Origin: Actinosynnema sp. ALI-1.44
Lineage (GTDB): Bacteria; Actinomycetota; Actinomycetes; Mycobacteriales; Pseudonocardiaceae
Length of the DNA stretch: 64,000 nt
NCBI RefSeq assembly: GCF_001984155.1
Contig: NZ_MTQO01000040.1
Span: 1-64,000, forward strand
Reading direction: 5' to 3'
Part shown: positions 51,734-59,902 of the stretch, one piece after another
Layout of the letters: each line of letters opens with the position of its first letter
How positions within the stretch are numbered: position 1 is the stretch's first letter
Notes under the pieces: generated by a model
The model's database searches: none
What the model was told of the DNA's origin: nothing
The model's input: only the letters and a program-made list of their open reading frames with translations
Translations under genes and position numbers: made by a program

Positions 51734-53266
51734 CTAGGCCCAACGGGTCGTGGCGAGCTGCACCGTCACCGCCATCCTTATGTCCGGATCGTCCAGGTTC
51801 AGGCTGGTCAGTTCGATCAAGCGGGTCATCCGGTACCGGAGGGTGTTCGCGTGGATCCGCAACGCCCGTGCGGCCGCTTTCGGGTCGCCGGGATGCCGGA
51901 GCCACTCGTACAGCGTGTCGACGTACGCCGAGCCGGTCTGTTCGTCGTGTGCGCGCAGGATCGCCAGGGGGCCGAGGTCCGCGGCGGCGGTGGGGACGGC
52001 GGCGGCGGCGACCCGGTGCAGCGCGACGACGGGCCACGCCTCGTCGTGGCTGGCCACAGGACCGTTGACCAAACGGGCGCGTACGAGGCTCAATGCCTCC
52101 TCGGCTTGGGCGCGTGAGTCGGCCAGTTCGGTGATCTCCGCCGGCGATCCGGCGCCGACGAGCGCGCCTGATTCCGTGCGCAGGGCCGCGCTCAGCGCTG
52201 GCCAGCCGGCTTGGTCGGGGACGATCGCGTACAGCACGCCGTGCAGTTCCGTCACCGCTGGTCTACGGCCGACGCCCGCTGTGATCCGTTCCCACAGGGC
52301 GAGACGCAGGCCTTCCGCGTCGAGGGCGTCGGTCGTGTCCACATCGATCGCGACCACTCTGTGCGGTTCGTCGTCCAGATCGAGTTCGGCTGCGGCCAAA
52401 CGGACGCTTCCCTTGCCCTGCAACAAGGTTCGTACCAACTCCGCCGACCGGCGGCGTTCGGAGTCAGCCAGTGCGCGGCGGCGCAGCAGGTGCAGTGCGA
52501 CGACAGGGGCGGTGTCGGCGAACGCCGCGGCCCGTTCGTCGGCCACCGGTCCCGGCACCACCGCCCACATCGAACCCAGCAGTTCGCCACCCATCCGGAT
52601 CGGCACGATCAGCCGCGGCAGGGTGCCGTCCCGTTGTGCGGGAACGAAAATCGTTGTCCGGCCGCGGCTGAGGTCGCGGAACACGCCACGCGAGCGGAAC
52701 CGGGCGAGCACGTCGTCGGGCACGCGCCTGCCCATGATCGTCGACACGCGGGCCGGGTCAGTGCGGTCCTGCCTGGCCGAATACGCCAGTACACGCGAAT
52801 TCGCGTCCTCAATGGTCACCGGCGCGTCCACGACGGCCGCGGCCGCGTCGGCGAGCCGGAACAGGTCACCGAGGCCCTGGCTGCCGGGTTCGGCGGCGTA
52901 CTCGTCGTCCTCGGCCGCGTCGAGAACCGTGCGCAGCAGCCAGACCAACTGGGCCCAGGCAGTCGCGTTGTGCACCTCGACGACCGCCGTGCCGGTGTCA
53001 CGCGCCGCTGTCAGCACTCCCGCCGAGGCCGCCAGCGGTGGTTTCAACAACACGGCCGCCGCGCCGTGGGCCCCGCAGTATTCGACGAGTTCAGCGGCCT
53101 TGCCCGCCGTGTTCACCGTGACGCCGAGGACGAGGTCGCCGTCGGCCACGTGCGTCCGTCGGCCGAGTTCGGCTATCACCACATCGGTGACACCGCGGTC
53201 GCCGGGCAGCACGGTGCGCAGGAGCGTCGGGCCGACCCGGTCGACCACCCCTTGCACCGTGATCAT
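51734..53266 (-). CDS. PucR-family transcriptional regulator
   Basis: The 510-residue regulator has an N-terminal PucR-type domain (about 1-130, GVTVNTAGKAAELVEYCG), a GAF-like middle part (about 150-280), a CdaR GGDEF-like region, and a C-terminal PucR helix-turn-helix near 440-500 (LYEWLRHPGDPKAAARALRI, HANTLRYRMTRLIELT). Such proteins activate nitrogen or amino-acid catabolic genes. Its position before ald suggests it controls alanine use. ATG 53266 follows GGAGGAACAC; the frame runs further to 53335 but without better signals. Confidence 0.88.
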   Translation of the reverse strand: MITVQGVVDRVGPTLLRTVLPGDRGVTDVVIAELGRRTHVADGDLVLGVTVNTAGKAAELVEYCGAHGAAAVLLKPPLAASAGVLTAARDTGTAVVEVHNATAWAQLVWLLRTVLDAAEDDEYAAEPGSQGLGDLFRLADAAAAVVDAPVTIEDANSRVLAYSARQDRTDPARVSTIMGRRVPDDVLARFRSRGVFRDLSRGRTTIFVPAQRDGTLPRLIVPIRMGGELLGSMWAVVPGPVADERAAAFADTAPVVALHLLRRRALADSERRRSAELVRTLLQGKGSVRLAAAELDLDDEPHRVVAIDVDTTDALDAEGLRLALWERITAGVGRRPAVTELHGVLYAIVPDQAGWPALSAALRTESGALVGAGSPAEITELADSRAQAEEALSLVRARLVNGPVASHDEAWPVVALHRVAAAAVPTAAADLGPLAILRAHDEQTGSAYVDTLYEWLRHPGDPKAAARALRIHANTLRYRMTRLIELTSLNLDDPDIRMAVTVQLATTRWA

Positions 53267-53460
53267 GTGTTCCTCCCGCGTTTTGGGCTTCAGTGTGGGC
53301 CGTTCGTACGCAAGATTGGTCCATGCGACACGCAACCTTTAACGGACTTGCGTCGTCTTCAGAGTGAAGGTTTAGTTACCCACGTCCTGGGGTACAGCGT
53401 TAGCGGTCAACGACTCAGGGTGACTTCTGGGGCCCGCATGCCCGGCCTGCCGGGTTTCGA

Positions 53461-53500
53461 GCGGTGGTGTGGTCGTCATCGGGGGCGGCCACACCACCGC
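53461..53500. repeat. 12-base inverted repeat
   Basis: GCGGTGGTGTGG at 53461-53472 pairs with CCACACCACCGC at 53489-53500. It lies between the PucR gene promoter side and the right hairpin-bearing repeat, about where the other copy has the hairpin at 50344-50390. Its role is unclear. Confidence 0.7.
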
Positions 53501-53527
53501 AATCTTCACCCTGCTCATCGCTCGTTC

Positions 53528-53639
53528 CTCGCGCTTTCGCCGGTTGCGGCGGATCACTTTGGGGGGCCGAGCCCCCCAAACCCCCCACGGTGCGTGCTCC
53601 TCTCGACCCAGCGCTGGGCACCTTTCGCTTTCACCAGCG
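53528..53639 (-). repeat. Hairpin-bearing repeat, right inverted copy
   Basis: This is the inverted counterpart of 50204-50314, including the stem TTTGGGGGGC-CGA-GCCCCCCAAA at 53558-53580. No gene reads through it with a ribosome site. It may also serve as terminator for the VOC gene that ends at 53688. Confidence 0.85.
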
Positions 53640-53687
53640 GTGCGCTGGTGCGGTGGGTTGGACCAGCGGTGTAGCTGTGCTGCGGGG

Positions 53688-54131
53688 TCATACCTCGTCT
53701 GGGGTTTCGCGTAAGACTTCGTCCAGTGATATCTCGTCTCTGATCGAGCAGAGTGCCCAGCGGTGCCCGAACGGGTCGCACACGATCCCGTAGCGTTCGC
53801 CCCAGAACATCTCCTGCACGGGCATCTCCACTGTCGCGCCCGCGAAGATCGCCCGCCTGGCCAGGTCGTCGACGTCTTCCACTTCGAGCAGCAGCAGCAC
53901 CGGCGAGTCGCCGATGGTCTGCGGGCTCAACGCGTTCAACTGCGGGGTCTCCTCGCTCAGGATCAGCCTGCCGCCGCCGATCGCCAGGTCGACGAACAGC
54001 AGCGTGCCGTCCGGGAGGCGGTTGGCGAACACTTCGACCGCGCCGAATGCCTTGCGGTAGAACTCGATCGCGGCGGGCACGTCGCGGACGAACACGTGCG
54101 GCGTGAGGCTGACCGCCCTGCTTGGTTTCAC
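53688..54131 (-). CDS. VOC (glyoxalase/PhnB-like) protein
   Basis: The 147-residue protein has two beta-alpha-beta-beta-beta modules of the VOC superfamily, PhnB-like: LTPHVFVRDVPAAIEFYRKAFGA in two parts (LTPHVFVRDV, AAIEFYRKAFGA), then GERYGIVCDPFGHRWAL. These proteins bind a metal and act as dioxygenases, glyoxalases or resistance proteins; the substrate is unknown. GTG 54131 has GGAGGAC upstream. It overlaps the padR gene upstream by four bases, so it is co-transcribed with that regulator. Confidence 0.88.
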   Translation of the reverse strand: MKPSRAVSLTPHVFVRDVPAAIEFYRKAFGAVEVFANRLPDGTLLFVDLAIGGGRLILSEETPQLNALSPQTIGDSPVLLLLEVEDVDDLARRAIFAGATVEMPVQEMFWGERYGIVCDPFGHRWALCSIRDEISLDEVLRETPDEV

Positions 54132-54484
54132 GCTGTCCTCCGTTTGCCGAGCAGGCCCGCGTCGGCTGCGGCGGCCACGAGACGTGAAAGCAGTTCGGCT
54201 TCACTTGCCGCCGCCGACCGGCCGAGGTCGGTCAGTTCGTAGTAACGGCGCCGGGCGTCGTGGGGGTCCGGGCTGTCGGTGGCCACTTCGACTTCGATGA
54301 CGAGACCGTCCGCGACCAGGCGTTGCAGCGTCCGGTACAGCGTGCCCGGGCCGAGTCGGACGGTTCCGGCCGAGATCTCCTCGACGAAACGCATGACGGC
54401 GTAGCCATGTGCCGCGCCACCCGCAAGGGCGAGGAGTACCTGGAACCCGGCCGGGGTGAGCGGTGGGGTGTTGCGGTCCGCCAT
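54128..54484 (-). CDS. PadR-family regulator
   Basis: The 118-residue protein is a PadR-type winged-helix regulator: LTPAGFQVLLALAGGAAHGYAVM, given by its ends LTPAGFQVLLAL and GGAAHGYAVM, then VRLGPGTLYRTLQRLVADGL and RRRYYELTDLGR. It would repress its own operon and the divergent VOC gene. The ATG at 54484 has no Shine-Dalgarno but TATACT ends six bases upstream on its strand, so the message is probably leaderless. It overlaps the VOC gene downstream as GTGA. Confidence 0.9.
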   Translation of the reverse strand: MADRNTPPLTPAGFQVLLALAGGAAHGYAVMRFVEEISAGTVRLGPGTLYRTLQRLVADGLVIEVEVATDSPDPHDARRRYYELTDLGRSAAASEAELLSRLVAAAADAGLLGKRRTA

Positions 54485-54508
54485 GTCCGGAGTATACAGT
54501 CCGGCTTC

Positions 54509-54531
54509 GTTATATCCATTACGGTTATATC
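54509..54531. promoter_or_regulatory. Direct repeats in the padR divergent promoter
   Basis: GTTATATC occurs at 54509-54516 and again at 54524-54531, 15 bases apart, in the short space between padR and the divergent VOC gene. AT-rich repeats like these are usual PadR-family operators. Confidence 0.55.
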
Positions 54532-54545
54532 TGGAGGGGATAGTC

Positions 54546-54947
54546 GTGATCCGTGGAGTCAACCAGGTCGTGCTGTACGTCGGCGACCAGCAGGTCGCTA
54601 AGCGGTTCTGGACCGAGAAGATGGGGTTCACCGTCGCCGAGGACTCGCCGTACGGTGAGGACGGCCGTTGGATCGCGGTGCAGTCGCCGGACGGTCGCAT
54701 GCGCATGGTGCTGTCGTTGCGGGAACCCGGTCACCGCCCGCCGGAGGCGCCCGACGGCATGCCGACGTCCAACATCATGTTCTACAGCGACGACGTCGAG
54801 CGCACATACCGCGAACTGACCGCGAAAGGCGTCGATTTCCCCACCGCGCCAAGCAAAATGTTCTTCGGCTGGTGGTCGGTGTTCGCCGACGACGAAGGCA
54901 CCCGCTATGCGCTCGGCGAACAGTGGGGTACGAATAACTCGTTGTAG
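54546..54947 (+). CDS. VOC superfamily protein
   Basis: The 133-residue protein is another VOC-fold protein: VVLYVGDQQVAKRFWTEKMGF at the start (VVLYVGDQQVAKRFW, TEKMGF), then SPDGRMRMVLSLREPG, and FADDEGTRYALGEQ at the end. It resembles bleomycin-resistance-like and glyoxalase-like proteins of unknown substrate. GTG 54546 has GGAGGGGA upstream. It is divergent from padR, and the direct repeats between them suggest PadR control of both. Confidence 0.88.
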   Translation: MIRGVNQVVLYVGDQQVAKRFWTEKMGFTVAEDSPYGEDGRWIAVQSPDGRMRMVLSLREPGHRPPEAPDGMPTSNIMFYSDDVERTYRELTAKGVDFPTAPSKMFFGWWSVFADDEGTRYALGEQWGTNNSL

Positions 54948-54976
54948 CGCCATGACAGGCGCGAGATGATATTGGG

Positions 54977-56095
54977 GTGTCCAAGCAGCAACTCCACGTC
55001 GTGAAGACGGTCACCGCGCCAGACCCGGTGACCGTTCTGCCGACGCACCTCCAGCTCGACGCGGGCGACTCGCCGATCGGGGTCTTGGACGCCCTGTTCA
55101 TCAGCCTCTTCGCCAGCGGCGAGCACATAGCGTCCCAGTCCGCGTCGGTCCAACCGCTCAAGGCGGACGCCACGCTCCTGCCCGCCGACGCCACGATCAT
55201 CCGCGAGGCGAAGGACGAGTCGCGCAAGGCGATCCTGGCGGCTGGTGAAGGCTGGATCATGCTGTCCCTGCGTTGGGAGGACAGCGCGCGCGTGTCCGTC
55301 ACCGCGACATCCGACGAGCTGGCCGCGAAGGTGCTCGCCGAGGCGATCGACGGCGCGAAGGCCGAGCCGACCGAGGACCCGGCGGTCGTCACGATGGGCT
55401 TCTGGTATGTGGCCGAGCACGGTCCGCGCCGCCGTACCAGGGACATCGTCGCCCCCGGGTGGGAAGAGATCCGACGCAACTACACGTCCGGGGTGGGCAC
55501 GGCCTTCGACAAGCTGATGACGACCACGGCGGACGAGCTCAGCGGCCGGTTGCTGTTGCTGCACGGCCCACCCGGCACCGGCAAGACCACCGCGCTGCGT
55601 GCGATCGCGCAGTCGTGGCGTGAGTGGTGCGAGGTGGACTGTGTGCTCGACCCGGAGCGCTTGTTCGACAGCCCGTCGTACCTGCTGCAAGTCGCGTTGG
55701 AGGAGAACAACGACGACGACAAGCAGTGGCGTCTGCTGTTGCTGGAGGACTGTGACGAGCTGATCCGCGGCGAGGCGAAGGCGTCGACGGGACAGGCGTT
55801 GTCCCGTCTGCTGAACCTCACCGACGGCCTGCTCGGGCAGGGCTGCCAGACGCTCATCGGCATCACCACCAATGAGAACCTGGCGCGCCTGCACCCGGCG
55901 GTCACCCGGCCCGGCAGGTGCCTCGCGCAGGTCGAGGTGGGTCCGCTGACGCACGCGGAAGCGGACGCCTGGCTGGGCGGCAGGGCCGTCGCGCCGAGCG
56001 CCGGTGCGACGCTCGCGGAGCTGTACGCGCTCGCCGAGGGAGCCGCGCCGCTCGTCGCGCACATGCCTGACGAGCACGACAACCTCTACCTCTGA
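54977..56095 (+). CDS. AAA ATPase with DUF5925 domain
   Basis: The 372-residue protein has an N-terminal domain of the DUF5925 type (about 1-160) and an AAA+ ATPase core: HGPPGTGKTTALRAI (Walker A near 196), LLLLEDCDELIRG (Walker B near 255), GITTNENLARLHPAVTRPGR with sensor 1 and the arginine finger. It is probably a remodelling ATPase; its client is unknown. The GTG start has only a weak G-rich site. It lies 29 bases behind the VOC gene and converges with the esterase gene, overlapping its end by ten bases. Confidence 0.85.
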   Translation: MSKQQLHVVKTVTAPDPVTVLPTHLQLDAGDSPIGVLDALFISLFASGEHIASQSASVQPLKADATLLPADATIIREAKDESRKAILAAGEGWIMLSLRWEDSARVSVTATSDELAAKVLAEAIDGAKAEPTEDPAVVTMGFWYVAEHGPRRRTRDIVAPGWEEIRRNYTSGVGTAFDKLMTTTADELSGRLLLLHGPPGTGKTTALRAIAQSWREWCEVDCVLDPERLFDSPSYLLQVALEENNDDDKQWRLLLLEDCDELIRGEAKASTGQALSRLLNLTDGLLGQGCQTLIGITTNENLARLHPAVTRPGRCLAQVEVGPLTHAEADAWLGGRAVAPSAGATLAELYALAEGAAPLVAHMPDEHDNLYL

Positions 56096-56958
56096 AGTCG
56101 TCCGAAAAGGACAGTTGGAACGCTCAGAATCCCGACTGCCTGCATGCCTCTGGCGTTCGGGTGCATCTGCGCGGCAGGTGCGGACGGGAACAGGCCCTCG
56201 ACCCACTTGCGGTCGGGGGCCTGGCAGGCGTCATGTCCATGGGAATACGGATACGGGTTGACGAACGAAGCCTGGTGCCTCGCTGCCTGCGCACCGAGTT
56301 CCGCGTTGAGCGCGCGTGAGTTCCGGTCGAAGTACGGCACGTCACCCGCGGCGAGTGGGACCTGCGGGAAACAGGTCCCACTCGACGGCAGGATGCGCAG
56401 GTAGCCGACGACGACAACGTGTGCGCGTGGGGAACGCTTGCGGATCCCGTCGAGCACAGCGGAGAGCTTCGGCCCGACGCCCGCGATCCGGGCGGCGATC
56501 CCGTCCTTGCCGCCGGCCGTGTAGTGCCGTTCGCACGGATTTCCCTGCTGGTCACGCGCGGCCAGGTCGCCGCACGTCCGCAGGATCTCGCCGAAACCCA
56601 TGTCGTTGCCGCCGATCATCACCGTGACCAGGTCTGTGTCCGCGCGTAACGCGTTGAACTGCGGCGGGTTCGTTCCGCCGGAAACCCGTTGCGGCTTGGT
56701 CATGTCGACGGTCCGCGCGCCGCTGCAGCTCACATCGGTGAACTGCGGGATACGCAGCCATTGGGCGAGCAACGCCGGATAGTTCTGATCCGAACGCGCA
56801 CATCCGGCTGGCTGCCCGACCTGGTTCGGGATGCCGGGTCCTGCCGTGTAGGAGTCGCCGAGCGCGACGTACGAGCGGTACAGACCGTGCGGGGGCTCTG
56901 CCGCCGCCGGAGCCACGAGTAATCCGAGCAGCGTCACCACCAGCACGAAGACACGCAT
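56086..56958 (-). CDS. Secreted SGNH-type esterase/lipase
   Basis: The 290-residue protein starts with a signal peptide (MRVFVLVVTLLGLLVAPAAA, cut near residue 20) and has the SGNH blocks: ALGDSYTAGPG with nucleophile S36, MIGGNDMGF, and the late HPNARGM box with the catalytic His. It resembles Streptomyces secreted lipases with three disulfides (Cys pairs near CARSD, TCGDL, NPCERH and DACQAP). It acts outside the cell on ester substrates. The ATG at 56958 is used rather than the TTG three codons before it. Confidence 0.9.
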   Translation of the reverse strand: MRVFVLVVTLLGLLVAPAAAEPPHGLYRSYVALGDSYTAGPGIPNQVGQPAGCARSDQNYPALLAQWLRIPQFTDVSCSGARTVDMTKPQRVSGGTNPPQFNALRADTDLVTVMIGGNDMGFGEILRTCGDLAARDQQGNPCERHYTAGGKDGIAARIAGVGPKLSAVLDGIRKRSPRAHVVVVGYLRILPSSGTCFPQVPLAAGDVPYFDRNSRALNAELGAQAARHQASFVNPYPYSHGHDACQAPDRKWVEGLFPSAPAAQMHPNARGMQAVGILSVPTVLFGRLQR

Positions 56959-56968
56959 GCTGGACAAA

Positions 56969-58489
56969 CTAACAAGACAACACCCGTCGAAGCACGTCCT
57001 TCAGCGTGGCCTCGTCGGCTTTCGACGTGGTCCGCCACGCCACCACCCCGTCCGGCCGGAGCAGGCTCGCGCCTTCGCGGCCGACCCCGAACCGGTCGTG
57101 GTGCTCGCCGAGCGACCGGTACCGCAGGGTCCCCATGTCGATCTCGTCCCAGCCGCCGTCCGGGCCGCCGAGCAACGCCCACCCGGCACCCCAGACGTCC
57201 ACTGTGGTCTCTCCGGACGGCAGAACGACGTGCGGTGCGCGGAATCCCGGTTCACCGTTGAGCTTGAACGGGTCCATCGTCGGCGACCCGTCGTTCGGTT
57301 CGGCGATCACCGCGCTGGACGTGTGCCGCACGCCGAGCACGACCTCGAGCGGCCCGACCGCCTCGGGGATGTCCGGTCCGGCCAGGTGGGGCGCCATGCG
57401 CAGCACGTAGTTGGCCATCGACTCGTTGACCACGAGTTCCGCGGCGAACTTGCGTTCCGCCTCGTAGGTGTCCAGCAGGCCCGGTCCGGCCTCGCCGGTC
57501 AGCACGGCGGCGAGCTTCCACGCCAGGTCGAAGCCGTCGCACACGGCCGCGTTCCCGCCGAGCGCACCGGTCGGCGGTGTGACCTTCGCGGCGTCGCCGA
57601 CCAGGAAAACCCTGCCGTCGCGCCACTTCTCGGCGACCCGCGCGGCCAGCTCCCACGGGCCCGTCCAGATGATCTCGGGATCCAGGTCGGGTGAGTCGAG
57701 ACCGATCCGCATCAGTTCGACGATCCGCTCAACCGGGTACTCGGCGAAGGACTCGCCCTTCTCCGGGTGGTACTCGATCGAGAAGATGTGCCGGTTCGGC
57801 TTGTTCACGCCGATGTACGCGCCGGTGAACGCCGGGTTCTGCAAGTAGTAGAGCCACTGTTCGCCGTCGGGCAGGATGCCGGACAGGTCGGCGTCGAACA
57901 CGATGCCGATGTGGTTGGACAGGCCGCCGAAGCCGGTTCGGGCGATGCCGAGCCGCTCGCGGACCGGGCTGCGGTTGCCGTCCGCGCCGACGAGGTACTT
58001 GGCGCGGACTTCCTCGGCGCGGCCGGATTCCACGTCGAGCAGTTGCGCGGTGACGCCGTCGGCGTCCTGTTCGAACGACACCAGCTCGGTCGCGTACCGC
58101 ACAGTCGCACCGTGCTTCTTGGCCTGCGCCACCATGATCGGCTCGGTCTGGTCCTGGGAGGCCGATCCCCAGCCCGCCGGGCTGAGCTGTTCCATCGCGC
58201 CGAGCCCGTCTTCGAAGTTCTCCATGATGGTGTGCAGCACACGGCCGCGCAGGCTCTCGGCCACTTTGATCCTGAACTCGGACGGCGGGGGGCCGACCGC
58301 ACGGATCTCGTCCGCCACCCCGCCGATATGCAGGAACTCCATGGTCCGCTGGTGCTGGCCCACCGCGCGGGGATGCGGCGACGTGCCCGCGTGCCGCTCG
58401 ACGAGCAGCACATCCACGCCGTGCCTCGCCAGGAACATCGCTGTCGACGAGCCGCCGAGTCCGGCGCCCACCACGATTACATCGGTCAT
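56969..58489 (-). CDS. FAD-dependent aromatic monooxygenase
   Basis: The 506-residue flavoprotein is a class A aromatic hydroxylase as in polyketide tailoring or phenol degradation: VVGAGLGGSSTAMFLARHG binds FAD, GADGNRSPVRERLG is the DG motif, and VFLVGDAAKVTPPTGALGGN the GD motif; a thioredoxin-like C-terminal domain follows. The substrate is unknown. The ATG at 58489 has no Shine-Dalgarno, and TAAGAT sits six bases before it with TTGCTA 18 bases further, so a leaderless message is likely. It ends 10 bases before the esterase start. It is divergent from metY. Confidence 0.9.
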   Translation of the reverse strand: MTDVIVVGAGLGGSSTAMFLARHGVDVLLVERHAGTSPHPRAVGQHQRTMEFLHIGGVADEIRAVGPPPSEFRIKVAESLRGRVLHTIMENFEDGLGAMEQLSPAGWGSASQDQTEPIMVAQAKKHGATVRYATELVSFEQDADGVTAQLLDVESGRAEEVRAKYLVGADGNRSPVRERLGIARTGFGGLSNHIGIVFDADLSGILPDGEQWLYYLQNPAFTGAYIGVNKPNRHIFSIEYHPEKGESFAEYPVERIVELMRIGLDSPDLDPEIIWTGPWELAARVAEKWRDGRVFLVGDAAKVTPPTGALGGNAAVCDGFDLAWKLAAVLTGEAGPGLLDTYEAERKFAAELVVNESMANYVLRMAPHLAGPDIPEAVGPLEVVLGVRHTSSAVIAEPNDGSPTMDPFKLNGEPGFRAPHVVLPSGETTVDVWGAGWALLGGPDGGWDEIDMGTLRYRSLGEHHDRFGVGREGASLLRPDGVVAWRTTSKADEATLKDVLRRVLSC

Positions 58490-58495
58490 GTAAGT

Positions 58496-58525
58496 ATCTT
58501 AAGAACTAAGAGAGCCAGTTAGCAA
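58496..58525 (-). promoter_or_regulatory. Promoter of the monooxygenase gene (leaderless)
   Basis: On the minus strand TTGCTA (58525-58520) and TAAGAT (58501-58496) are 18 bases apart, with the ATG six bases after the -10 box. The AT-rich CTTAAG palindrome around it may bind a regulator. Confidence 0.6.
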
Positions 58526-58600
58526 GACTTATTTTTCGTGAAGATTCCAGCAGGTGGACGGTGTGGTGGGGCCATTCGGCCCTGGCTAGCTTCTGCAGGC

Positions 58601-59902
58601 ATGGCAAGCGACGGCTGGTCCTTCGAGACCAAGCAGATCCACTCCGGTGCGGCCCCCGACCCGGCCACGGGCGCCCGCGCGACTCCCATCTACCAAACGA
58701 CTTCGTACGTGTTCCGGGACACGCAGCACGGCGCGGACCTGTTCAGCCTCGCCGAGCCGGGCAACATCTACACCCGGATCAACAACCCCACGCAGGACGT
58801 CCTCGAACAGCGGGTCGCCGCGCTCGAAGGCGGTGTCGCGGCGGTGGCGTTCGCGTCCGGGCAGGCCGCTGAGACAGCCGCGATCCTCACCCTGGCACGG
58901 TCCGGTGACCACCTGGTGTCCAGTGCTTCGCTGTACGGCGGCACCTACAACCTCTTCCACTACACGTTGCCCAAGCTGGGCATCGAGGTCACGTTCGTCG
59001 ACGACCCGGACGACATCGACGAATGGCGGGCAGCGGCCAGGCCCAACACCAAGCTGTTGTTCGCCGAGTCGCTCGCGAACCCACGCAGCCACGTCCTCGA
59101 CATCGAAGCTGTCGCGGCCGTCGCGCACGAGGTCGGCGTTCCGCTGATCGTGGACAACACCGTGCCGACGCCGTACCTGCTGCGGCCGATCGAGCACGGC
59201 GCGGACATCGTGATCCACTCGGCCACGAAGTACCTCGGCGGGCACGGCACCGCGATCGCCGGTGTGGTCGTCGACGGCGGCAAGTTCGACTTCGGCGCCA
59301 ACGCGGAGCGGTTCCCGGACTTCCACGAGCCGGACCCGAGCTACCACGGCCTGCGGTACTGGCCGGTGCTCGGCCACGGCGCCTTCGCCGCGAAGCTCCG
59401 CGTCCAACTGCTCCGCGACACCGGCGCGGCGATCGCCCCGCTGACCAGCTTCCTCGTCATCCAGGGAATCGAGACGCTGTCACTGCGCCTGGAGCGGCAC
59501 GTGGCCAACGCGCAGGCGCTGGCCGAATGGCTGGAGCAGCGCGACGAGGTGCTGGCCGTGCACTACGCGGGCCTGCCGAGCAGCAAGTGGTACGCGGCGG
59601 CGCGGAAGTACCTGCCGCGCGGCGCGGGTGCGGTAGTGTCCTTCGAGCTCCGCGGTGGCGTCGAAGCTGGAAGGGCCTTTGTGGACGGCACGGAACTGTT
59701 CTCGCAACTGGTGAACATCGGCGACGTGCGCAGCCTGATCGTGCACCCGGCGAGCACGACGCACAGCCAGCTCACCCCGGACGAGCAACTGGTGGCCGGT
59801 GTGACGCCGGGCCTGGTTCGGCTGTCGGTGGGAATCGAGGCGCTCGACGACCTCAAGGCGGACCTGGAGGCCGGCTTCCGCGCGGCGAAGGCCGACACGT
59901 GA
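58601..59902 (+). CDS. metY: O-acetylhomoserine sulfhydrylase (aminocarboxypropyltransferase)
   Basis: The 433-residue PLP enzyme makes homocysteine from O-acetylhomoserine and sulfide. YQTTSYVFRD, ALEGGVAAVAFASGQAAET, VPLIVDNTVPTPYLLRP and HSATKYLGGHGTAIAG with PLP-binding K210 are typical of MetY. The ATG at 58601 has only a weak GCAGG site before it, but the frame upstream does not match the family. It overlaps metX by four bases (GTGA), so the two enzymes are made together. I looked for a SAM riboswitch in the short leader and saw none. Confidence 0.95.
   Translation: MASDGWSFETKQIHSGAAPDPATGARATPIYQTTSYVFRDTQHGADLFSLAEPGNIYTRINNPTQDVLEQRVAALEGGVAAVAFASGQAAETAAILTLARSGDHLVSSASLYGGTYNLFHYTLPKLGIEVTFVDDPDDIDEWRAAARPNTKLLFAESLANPRSHVLDIEAVAAVAHEVGVPLIVDNTVPTPYLLRPIEHGADIVIHSATKYLGGHGTAIAGVVVDGGKFDFGANAERFPDFHEPDPSYHGLRYWPVLGHGAFAAKLRVQLLRDTGAAIAPLTSFLVIQGIETLSLRLERHVANAQALAEWLEQRDEVLAVHYAGLPSSKWYAAARKYLPRGAGAVVSFELRGGVEAGRAFVDGTELFSQLVNIGDVRSLIVHPASTTHSQLTPDEQLVAGVTPGLVRLSVGIEALDDLKADLEAGFRAAKADT

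Noticed and set aside
58502-58600. SAM riboswitch ahead of metY
   Set aside because: The leader is only about 100 bases and shows no multi-helix fold or anti-terminator pair that I can draw.
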